This document shows, in pieces, positions 52,750-64,000 of a DNA stretch of 64,000 nucleotides (the first letter of the stretch is position 1; every line of letters begins with the position of its first letter). The DNA lies in contig JARACJ010000014.1 of assembly GCA_028767165.1 (NCBI GenBank), forward strand, positions 1 to 64,000, written 5' to 3'. This DNA is from Proteobacteria bacterium DTSAM18. GTDB taxonomy: Bacteria; Myxococcota_A; UBA796; GCA-2862545. A model generated the notes under the pieces. The model was not told where the DNA came from and searched no databases. It worked only from the letters and a program-made list of their open reading frames with translations. Made by a program: the position numbers and the translations under genes.

Positions 52750-54144
52750 TCAGACGCTCTCGATGCACGCGAGCTCGGCCGCGTAGGACTCCTCGAAGAC
52801 CCCGTCACCGTCGCGATCGTGCTCGGTCGTGGCCAGGCGTCCCTGGGCGTCGTAGCTCCAGCGGGACTGCACCTCGGGCACGCCGTCTCCGTCGGCGTCC
52901 TCACCCAGGGAGGTGCGCCGGCCCTCGGCATCCCAGGTGGACAGGGTCATGCGATCGATGGTGCCGTCGCCGTCGTCGTCCCAGGCCACCATCGTGGGGT
53001 TGCCGTCGACGTCCCAGCTCCGGTACATCGCGGTCTCGTAGACGTCGTCGCCGTCGTCGTCGTACTGCTCGGAGGTGACGCGGCCGTCCTCGTCGTGGAC
53101 CTCGTGGCGCTGCCAGAGCACCGCGCCGTTGGCATCCTCGACGCGGATGGTGAGCTGCAGGCCGTCCTCCGACCACAGGTGGTGGATGGTCTCGTCGATC
53201 AACAGATCGTAGTAGTCGTCCTTCTCCACGCGGATCAGGCGGCCCTCGTCGTCGTAGAAGTGATCGGTGCGGAAGGTGCCGTCGTGCCGGTAGTCGGCGA
53301 TCCGGTCCAGCGTGCCGTCGGCGTTCCAGGTCTGGTCGATCCAGACCTCGTCGAAGCCGTCGCCGTCGGCGTCCGTGCCCTGGTAGGTGAGCAGGCCGTC
53401 GTCCGTGTACTCGTAGGTGATGACGACCACCTCGCCGTCGGCATCGCGGGACCAGGTGAGGATGCGGCCGTCGGCATCGTGGGTCCATGCCTCGCTGGAC
53501 ACGACATCGCCGCCTTCACGGACGGTGCGGGAGGTGAGCTCCCCGGAGGCGGACCAGGTCTGTGCGGTCACGCGATCCACGGAGCCGTCGAGATCGTCGT
53601 CCCAGGCCTCGCGGGTGACGCGGCCCTGGGCATCGTGGGTCCACTCGGCGCGACGGTCGGCGATGCCGTCGCCGTCGGTGTCGTCCTCCTGCTCGATCAG
53701 GCGGCCCCCGGCGTCGTAGCCGAAGGTGGAGGCCTCCATCATGGGCACGCCGTCCTCTTCCCAGGAGGTGATGGTCTGCACCACGAGGCCGTCGGCGTTG
53801 CGGACCACGGTCTGGGTGGAGGCGGTGTCGGCCATGGTCCACTCGGAGAGCAGGTCCTCGTCGGCCTGCTCGTCGCAGTCGTTGTCGATGCCGTCACACA
53901 GCTCGTCGGCGCCGGGATGGGTGGCGTCGGAGGCGTCGTCGCAGTCGTCCGCGTTGTCGGTGTAGCCCTCGGGGATGACGCAGTCCTCGACCATGTCGGT
54001 GGCGTCGCCGTAGCCGTCGTAGTCACGGTCGGCGAAGGACTGCAGCATCGGGCCGCCGTTGCAGGGTCCGTCTTCGCCGGGTGCGTCGGGAGGGGTGGTA
54101 CCGCAGGCGGCGAGGCCGAGGAGGGCGAGGTGCAGGTGCTTCAT
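52750..54144 (-). CDS. Lipoprotein with MopE motif and YD-like Ca-loop repeats
   Basis: A 464-residue lipoprotein (signal LALLGLAACG). A MopE-type metal-binding stretch (ADDCDDASDATHPGADELCD, GIDNDCDEQADE) is followed by about nine repeats of 35-40 residues. These join a YD/RHS-like strand pair (TFGYDAGGRLIEQ; WTHDAQGRVTREA; HFYDDEGRLIRVE) to a Ca-type loop (DTDGDGIADRR; DDDGDGTIDRM; DRDGDGVFEES). No RHS core or toxin domain follows. The ATG at 54144 starts the signal peptide. Likely a surface-exposed repeat protein; the function is unknown. Confidence 0.8.
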   Translation of the reverse strand: MKHLHLALLGLAACGTTPPDAPGEDGPCNGGPMLQSFADRDYDGYGDATDMVEDCVIPEGYTDNADDCDDASDATHPGADELCDGIDNDCDEQADEDLLSEWTMADTASTQTVVRNADGLVVQTITSWEEDGVPMMEASTFGYDAGGRLIEQEDDTDGDGIADRRAEWTHDAQGRVTREAWDDDLDGSVDRVTAQTWSASGELTSRTVREGGDVVSSEAWTHDADGRILTWSRDADGEVVVITYEYTDDGLLTYQGTDADGDGFDEVWIDQTWNADGTLDRIADYRHDGTFRTDHFYDDEGRLIRVEKDDYYDLLIDETIHHLWSEDGLQLTIRVEDANGAVLWQRHEVHDEDGRVTSEQYDDDGDDVYETAMYRSWDVDGNPTMVAWDDDGDGTIDRMTLSTWDAEGRRTSLGEDADGDGVPEVQSRWSYDAQGRLATTEHDRDGDGVFEESYAAELACIESV

Positions 54145-54559
54145 GGCAGATCCTGGGAGGGGAGGGAAGGCCATGAGGGTACCAGCGGTGGGGGTCAACG
54201 GATGTCGGGAGTTGGTGGGAATTGGTGGTGGGGAGAGGAGGTGGCCGGGGGCCGCTGCGCGGGGCTCACACAGAGAGGCGGAGGTATCGGAGGGTGCTTG
54301 GAGGGGGGGGGGATGGCCGGAGGTCTTGGGAAGACTGTGGTGGGTCGAGGAGGGAGTCGATTGATCCAGAGGTATGGAGGGCAGGAGTTCCGGAGGCGTG
54401 CTGACGGTGTCGTCATCAGGAGAGCAGATGGTCCGCTTCCAGCCAGCGGCGTCTGGGATGTCACTGGTTCTCTGGTTCTCTGGATCAGATGGTCCCTTCG
54501 TGACCTGCCTGTGAAGGTGCTTTCGTTACGGGAGTGGACGAACGGCGGCTGCGCGGGGC
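54145..54559. other. 415-bp intergenic region
   Basis: No gene is apparent. It contains a G10-type run near 54302, the reverse complement of the GTGAGCCCCG element also found at 684-704, and one copy of a dispersed repeat also present at 57033-57088. Confidence 0.5.
54342..54395. repeat. Dispersed intergenic repeat, copy 1
   Basis: About 55 bp matching 57033-57088. Shared parts include GGGTCGAG, AGGGAG, TTGATCCAGAG, TGGAGGGCA and GAGG in the same order. A TCTGG-rich stretch follows in both places. Confidence 0.65.
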
Positions 54560-55498
54560 TCAGCCGAACCGCACCGACGACACCAGCGTGCCCATGAGCT
54601 CGTCCCGGTAGGGCAGGGTGGCGACGTCTTCGCCGCCCGCGCCGGCCACGACCATCAGGGGCAGCAGGTGCTCTTCCCGGGGGTGGCACAGCCGTGCGGC
54701 GGGGGCCTTCTCCCACTCGACGAGGCTCCGGGTGCGGATGTCGACGCCGTCGGTCATCGTCTGGGCGAGCCAGTCGTCGAAGGCCTTGGAGTGCTCGCGG
54801 ACGGCGGCGCCCTGGCCCATCATGGCCATCCGGAAGCCGCGCATGTTGTGGTAGCTCATGCCGCTGCCGAGGATGAGCACGCCTTGATCCCGTAGGGGGG
54901 CGAGGGCGCGCCCGATGGCCAGGTGCTCGCGCGGGTCGAGCCCGGCCTTGAGGGACAGCTGGAAGGTGGGGATGACGGCGGACGGGTCGCTCAGGGCGGT
55001 GACCACGAAGGTGCCGTGATCGAAGCCGCGGGAGGCGTCGGTCCGGGTGCGGATGCCGGCGCTGGAGAGCAGATCCTGCACCTGGGCCGCGAGCTCCGGG
55101 GCGCCGGGAGCTGGCCACTGGACGTGGTACGCGGCCTCGGGGAAGCCATGGTAGTCGTAGAGCATCGGCGGGGCAGGGGAGGTCATCACCGTGGGCTCGG
55201 CCTCCTCCCAGTGGGCGGACACCACGAGGATGGCCTTGGGGCGCTCCGGGGTGGTCATGTTCAGGCCCCGCAGGTGGGCCTCGAGCTGGTCCCACATGCC
55301 GGGCGCGGTGCCGATGTCGACGAACGGCCAGGGGCCGCCACCGTGGGGGACGAAGAACGTGGGCATGCGCGAGGTGCTGGACATGGGGGACTCCGGGAAG
55401 CTGGAGGGCGAGGCCCGCAGGCCCGAGGTGCCGCACGCCATGGCGCCGGCGCCGAGGGCCAGGAAGTGGCGGCGGGTCATGGGAGGACGAGCGGACAT
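54560..55498 (-). CDS. DODA/LigB-type extradiol dioxygenase homolog with Tat signal
   Basis: A 312-residue protein of the class III extradiol dioxygenase family (4,5-DOPA dioxygenase/YgiD type). Metal-ligand histidines are recognisable in FVPHGGGPWPF, VSAHWEEAEP, and CHPREEHLLPL; GFDHGTFV and GSGMSYHNMRGF are also typical. Unusually it carries a twin-arginine signal (TRRHFLALGAGAMACG) with a possible lipobox, so it should fold with its metal and be exported. The start is uncertain between 55522, 55498 and 55480 because no good ribosome site is visible; 55498 is chosen. Confidence 0.85.
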   Translation of the reverse strand: MSARPPMTRRHFLALGAGAMACGTSGLRASPSSFPESPMSSTSRMPTFFVPHGGGPWPFVDIGTAPGMWDQLEAHLRGLNMTTPERPKAILVVSAHWEEAEPTVMTSPAPPMLYDYHGFPEAAYHVQWPAPGAPELAAQVQDLLSSAGIRTRTDASRGFDHGTFVVTALSDPSAVIPTFQLSLKAGLDPREHLAIGRALAPLRDQGVLILGSGMSYHNMRGFRMAMMGQGAAVREHSKAFDDWLAQTMTDGVDIRTRSLVEWEKAPAARLCHPREEHLLPLMVVAGAGGEDVATLPYRDELMGTLVSSVRFG

Positions 55499-55720
55499 GG
55501 AGCACCGGGGAACGGGACACATGGGATCTAGCTGATGAGCAGGTGAGGTGGGGATCGCATCAGCTGCTCATGGGGATCGCAGGTTGGCGTGGTCACCCTC
55601 TCGCACACCATGGACGACGCCGAGGTCTGCGGCGAGGCCCATCCATGACGCACTGTCTTCCGCGTGAAGCGGTCTGCCGGTAGAGTGTGGGCGCCTTCTC
55701 CCCTGAATGGACACTCGCAC

Positions 55721-56296
55721 ATGCCCTCCTCCCGCGCTGCATCATCCCGATCCCGTTCCGATCTCACGAAGGAGAGGGAGGCAAACCTCTCGTCCGAGGA
55801 GTGGGTGCGCGTGGTGGCGTTGTTCCACACCGTCCACGGGGCGCTGTGCCTGGTCGCGGCGGGCTGGATGATCTGGCGGGCGATCCGTGGCTATGGCCTG
55901 GTCGGTCCGGCGGGGGTGGAAGTGCTCGCCGCCGGCATGTCGGCTCTCGTCGGCTGGATCTTGCTGGCCATGGGCATCGTGCTGTGGCTGATCGGCCGGG
56001 GCCTGAAGGGCCAGTCGCAGGTGGCCCGCGCGGCCGCCACGGTGCCGGCCGTGCTCGGGCTGTTCAGCGTGCCGGTGGGCACCATGATCAACGGCGCCAT
56101 GCTGTGGGTGCTGTACGGAGAGCACGGCAAGATCGCCTTCTCACAGCGCTACCGGGACGCCAAGGCCGCCACGCCCCACATCCGGGCGCGCACACCGATG
56201 CTCGCCAGGCTCGTCGCCGCCGCGTACGTCTTCGTCACCGGCGGCGTGCTGGTGGGCATGTGGATGCTGCTGGCGTCGATGGCGGCGAGCGTCTGA
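55721..56296 (+). CDS. Small membrane protein, unknown
   Basis: A 191-residue protein: a Ser/Arg-rich N-terminus, then four membrane helices (VHGALCLVAAGWMIW; VLAAGMSALVGWILLAMGIVLWLIG; VPAVLGLFSVPVGTMINGAML; LVAAAYVFVTGGVLVGMWMLL). The ATG at 55721 lacks a clear ribosome site, so the start could be 55664 or an internal codon. No family is recognised. Confidence 0.6.
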   Translation: MPSSRAASSRSRSDLTKEREANLSSEEWVRVVALFHTVHGALCLVAAGWMIWRAIRGYGLVGPAGVEVLAAGMSALVGWILLAMGIVLWLIGRGLKGQSQVARAAATVPAVLGLFSVPVGTMINGAMLWVLYGEHGKIAFSQRYRDAKAATPHIRARTPMLARLVAAAYVFVTGGVLVGMWMLLASMAASV

Positions 56297-56489
56297 GGCT
56301 GTGTGGAAACCCAGCGAATCTTCAGACCGAGGAACTCCCTTCCCTGCAACGAACAACGGCGCCAGCCCGTGGGGGTGATGTGGGCGATCGTGGCAGCGAT
56401 CCTGTGGTTCCTGCCCTGGGGGGCCCACTTCGGGTAGGATGCGCGAGCGTCGGATGGACCCGACGATGTCAGCGAAGGGGACGTTCCGC

Positions 56490-57029
56490 ATGGGCAGGGG
56501 GCTGCTGAACTCCGAGATTCGAGAGCTGGACCTGGAGCCGATCGCGCGCACCTGGACGCATGTCGTCTGGAGCCGCGGCATCCATATCGCGTCGAGGCTC
56601 CTGTTCGACGTGCTGCTCTTCGCCAACGGCTTCTCCCTGCTGTACGTGATGCCCGATGACATGCTGGGCATGGGGGTCGGGCTCGGGGCCGTGGCGATCT
56701 TCGTCGTGGCGGTCCATCACCTGATCCACACGTTCATCCTGGCGGCCCGGAACCCGGCCATGCAGCGGGCGCGCGACATGGTGCGGTCCTTCGACTTCGG
56801 GCTGGACCTGCCGTTTCCGCTGAGCATCCTGTTGTGGGCGGCTGCGGCCGTCGATGCGCTGCGAAACCCGGACAAGGTGGTGGAGTCGGTGGCGTTTCAC
56901 CGTTTCCTGGGCGAGGAGGGCGTGCCCGATGCCCGCGACATCTCGCTGAACCTGAAGCGGTCCATCCCCTATGTGTTCGGCTCATTCCTGGCTACAGGGG
57001 TCTTCCTGGTCATCCTGAAGATCGGATGA
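56490..57029 (+). CDS. Membrane protein, unknown
   Basis: A 179-residue protein with helices around LLFDVLLFANGFSLLYVM, LGAVAIFVVAVHHLIHTFIL, PFPLSILLWAAAAVDAL and VFGSFLATGVFLVILKIG. The start at 56490 follows AAGGGGA. In-frame ATGs at 56439, 56454 and 56466 are possible. No family is recognised. Confidence 0.6.
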   Translation: MGRGLLNSEIRELDLEPIARTWTHVVWSRGIHIASRLLFDVLLFANGFSLLYVMPDDMLGMGVGLGAVAIFVVAVHHLIHTFILAARNPAMQRARDMVRSFDFGLDLPFPLSILLWAAAAVDALRNPDKVVESVAFHRFLGEEGVPDARDISLNLKRSIPYVFGSFLATGVFLVILKIG

Positions 57030-57032
57030 GGC

Positions 57033-57088
57033 GGGTCGAGCAGGGAGCCATTTGATCCAGAGCTCTGGAGGGCATGAGCTTCCAGAGG
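57033..57088. repeat. Dispersed intergenic repeat, copy 2
   Basis: Partner of 54342-54395. It lies just after the stop of the membrane protein gene. Confidence 0.65.
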
Positions 57089-57314
57089 ACACCTTCCATT
57101 CACGCTTCCTCCGGTGAGCGCACGACCTCACTACCCACCACCAGCTCCTGGGAAATCTCAGGATCTCTGGAACCTCTGGACCAGGATCTCCCTCCACGAT
57201 CCGCCACAGTCCCCAAGGCCAATGCGCAGAAGAGCCAGCGAAGGACATCCTCCGCTGGCTCCGAAACCTCCGCTCTCTCCGCGTGAGGCCAGACCTCACG
57301 ACAGATCGAGAACC
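57089..57314. other. Intergenic tail of module 2
   Basis: No gene is apparent. A hairpin (CGTGAGG / CCTCACG, 57282-57300) lies about 15 bp past the OmpA stop on the minus strand but is not followed by a T-run, so it is only a weak terminator candidate. Confidence 0.4.
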
Positions 57315-59038
57315 TCACTCCTCGGCCGGAGCCTGCTCCTCGTCCTTCTCCGACCCCTTGTTGGCCTCGTCCTCCATCACCATGAACTCGACCCGGCGGT
57401 TCCGCTCACGGCCTTCCGCCGTCTCGTTCGGCGCGATGGGGGTGGTCTCGCCGTAGCCCTCGGCCACGAGGCGGGACTCGTCGATGCCCTGGCTGATCAG
57501 GTACTTGCGCACGGTGAGCGCGCGGCGCTCGGACAGGTCCTGGTTGAAGTCGTCGTTGCCCTGGTAGTCGGTGTGGCCCTCGATGCGGATCTTCTGGATC
57601 TCGGGGTGCTCGGTGAGGGTCTGGGCCACCGAGTCGAGGATCTCGAAGGCGTCGGGGCGCAGCGAGGCCTTACCGGTGTTGAAGCGCACCTTGTCGAGGA
57701 TGACGATCTTCTCCTTGGTGAGGACCGTCTTCACCTCGGTGGGGCAGCCGTCCAGCGGGTTGGGGGCCTGGCCGTCCTCGAGCTTGCCGTCGCACAGATC
57801 GTCGACGTCCGCGACGCCGTCCTGGTCGTTGTCGGGATCCGGGCAGCCGTCCTCGTCCTCGAACTGGTCGATGTCCTCGGGCTCGAGGGGGCAGGTGTCC
57901 TCGCCGTCGACGAGACCGTCCTGGTCGTTGTCGTCCTCGGGGCAGCCGTCGTCGTCCTCGAAGGCGTCCATGTCCTCCGGATCCAGCGGGCAGCCGTCAT
58001 CCACGTCGACGATGCCGTCGGCGTCGTTGTCGAGGTCGGGGCAGCCGTCGCGATCCTCGAAGCCGTCGGCGTCCTCGGGATCCTCGGGACACTGATCCAT
58101 GCTGTCGACGATGCCGTCGAGGTCGAGATCGGAGGGCGCGAGATCCTTGCCGAAGGTGTAGCCACCACCGACGAAGGCGCGGAAGGCGGCCGCCGAGGCG
58201 CCGGGGGTGACGCCCGCTGCCACGCCGCCGTGCAGGCGCAGCCCTTCGTTGTTGCGTCCGCGGCTCGTGAGCGCGACCTCGATGGGCGTGCCCACGTTCG
58301 CCCGCTCCTGCTGGGAGAGCACGTGGCGGCCGTGGAGCTCGGCGTGCAGCGAGAAGCCGTCGGTGATGCGGGCGCCGAAGCTGCCTGCGAACAGGAGCTG
58401 GGAGCCCCAGGAGATGTTCTGGAACTGCGCCGTGCCCTGACCCTGGGCGCCGAGCTGCAGGGAGCCGCTGAACCGACCGCCCTGCAGGGTGCCTACCACC
58501 GAGCCACCACCGGAGACCGTGTGGGACCCGAGGAACGAGGCGTCGGCGCCGGTGGGCATCTGGATGTACGGGACGACCGACACGCCCACGCTGACGTCCT
58601 CGGAGGTGTCCGGCAGCAGCAGGCCCACGGGCACGCTGACGTTCAGGTCGCCGAGGCCGACGCCCTGCGGTCCGTCCAGGCCCACGCTGGTAAACCATAG
58701 GGGCAGGTTGGCGGTGACCGCCACCCGCTCGTGGAAGCTGTACTGGCCGGACAGGTGCATGCCGAAGAGGTGGTCGAGCAGGGACTGCCGCTCGACGCTG
58801 CCGTCCGGGTACTCCGCGTACTGCACCAGCGGCTTGTTGGCGTACTCGAGGGTGCCCCACACGGCCCAGCTACGCGGGATCTGCACCTCGGACCGCCACA
58901 TGGTGAGGGGGTCGAGCAGATCGCCGTCGCCGGTGGGCGCGTACATGCCGTGGGCATCGAAGGTGGCGACCTCGGAGGACTCCTGAGCGGAGGCGGAGGC
59001 CGCGAGCAGCAGGCAGAGGGGGAGCAGGCCGCGCATCA

Positions 59039-59039
<1 letters not shown>
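57315..59039 (-). CDS. Outer-membrane beta-barrel/TSP3/OmpA protein of module 2
   Basis: A 574-residue protein: signal peptide (to ASAQ), barrel region (~20-310, ending YTFGKD), then a linker of about five TSP3 loops with paired cysteines (DLDLDGIVDSMDQCPEDPED; DNDADGIVDVDDGCP; DNDQDGLVDGEDTCP). A complete OmpA domain follows (~440-560: VILDKVRFNTGKASLRPDA; EGHTDYQGNDDFNQDLSERRA). It should span the outer membrane, hold peptidoglycan, and rigidify the gap with Ca-bound linker. The start overlaps the stop of the upstream giant gene by one base. Confidence 0.88.
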
Positions 59040-62374
<3,335 letters not shown>

Positions 62375-62462
62375 GGCGGTCCTCCAGTACATCCCGTGGA
62401 CTGTGGCGTAGGGGTGTGGGAAGGAAAACCGACAAAAGTGTTCGGTACCCTCCATCCGGCCG

Positions 62463-62491
62463 ATTGTTTCGGGTCAAGGCCTTCTTGACAA
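62463..62491 (-). promoter_or_regulatory. Sigma70-like promoter of module 2
   Basis: On the minus strand, TTGTCA (62486-62491) and AACAAT (62463-62468) are exactly 17 bp apart, matching the -35 and -10 consensus at five and four of six bases. It lies about 90 bp upstream of the start codon, giving a leader of about 80 bases. Confidence 0.6.
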
Positions 62492-62602
62492 CTTCGGCGA
62501 TGGATTTTTGCTGACCGGTCGTCAGTTTCCGAACGCGGGGATGGTTGTGCGCCTTCGTGGGATATCCGGCCCGGGTCCGTTCCGCATGGTGATGCGTGCG
62601 CA

Positions 62603-62637
62603 CAAAAAATGCCCCGACGCGTCAGGCGCCGGGGCAT
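62603..62637 (-). terminator. Rho-independent terminator of module 3
   Basis: Arms ATGCCCC (62609-62615) and GGGGCAT (62631-62637) extend inward with one mismatch. On the minus strand the stem is followed by TTTTTTGTG. It lies 23 bp after the stop of the third OmpA gene and separates it from the module 2 promoter. Confidence 0.85.
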
Positions 62638-62659
62638 GGTGGACCCACCACGAGTACCG

Positions 62660-64000
<1,341 letters not shown>

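Overview
The window is a GC-rich bacterial chromosome segment whose gene content points to the Myxococcota or a close deltaproteobacterial lineage. The evidence is two giant secreted proteins with a Cys / membrane helix / Arg-Arg C-terminus of the MYXO-CTERM type, myxobacterial Cys-rich (DUF4215), MopE and Lin-12/Notch repeats, a TonB-dependent receptor that carries its own TonB C-terminal domain, and many small lipoproteins. No tRNA, rRNA, CRISPR array, insertion sequence or phage gene was seen.

1-8.5 kb: a low-complexity repeat tract, then pheA, a TudS/DUF523 protein, a seven-repeat LNR lipoprotein, hisC with a secreted-protein partner, and a divergent pair (72-aa protein / deoxynucleoside kinase with an esterase lipoprotein). 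8.5-18.3 kb: purine biosynthesis, purA, then purB-C-F-D-M-N-H as one tightly packed operon closed by strong hairpins. purL/Q/S and purE/K are absent here. 18.5-34.4 kb: accessory and envelope genes. These include a pesticin/T4-lysozyme-like muramidase without a signal peptide, a VCBS/ASPIC lipoprotein, class I photolyase, a macrodomain protein, the TonB receptor with a lipoprotein partner, a DUF1254/1214 lipoprotein, a homocysteine S-methyltransferase relative, a lipoprotein pair and rsmJ. 34.5-40.1 kb: an Mpo1-like protein, a 1.15-kb non-coding stretch holding a 227/248-bp direct duplication, VOC and Nudix proteins, a 42-residue membrane peptide gene with its own terminator, and an Fe-S photolyase overlapping an AlkB dioxygenase. 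40.2-43.1 kb: a periplasmic-propeller hybrid sensor whose H-box histidine is glutamine.

44.1-64 kb is dominated by a repeated two-gene module on the minus strand. Each module is a giant Asp-rich thrombospondin-type-3 (TSP3) repeat protein with a MYXO-CTERM tail, whose stop overlaps the start of a beta-barrel/OmpA protein. Two modules are complete (45596-51703 with 44124-45596; 59039-62374 with 57315-59039). The OmpA gene of a third begins beyond the right edge. Between the first two modules lie a CE1-like esterase, a MopE/YD-repeat lipoprotein, a Tat-signalled DODA-type dioxygenase and two membrane proteins.

The TSP3/OmpA module is the best candidate for an undescribed system: a Ca-binding surface fibre or matrix protein translated together with an outer-membrane, peptidoglycan-anchored partner, and expanded in tandem. 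That role is inferred from architecture and gene order only.
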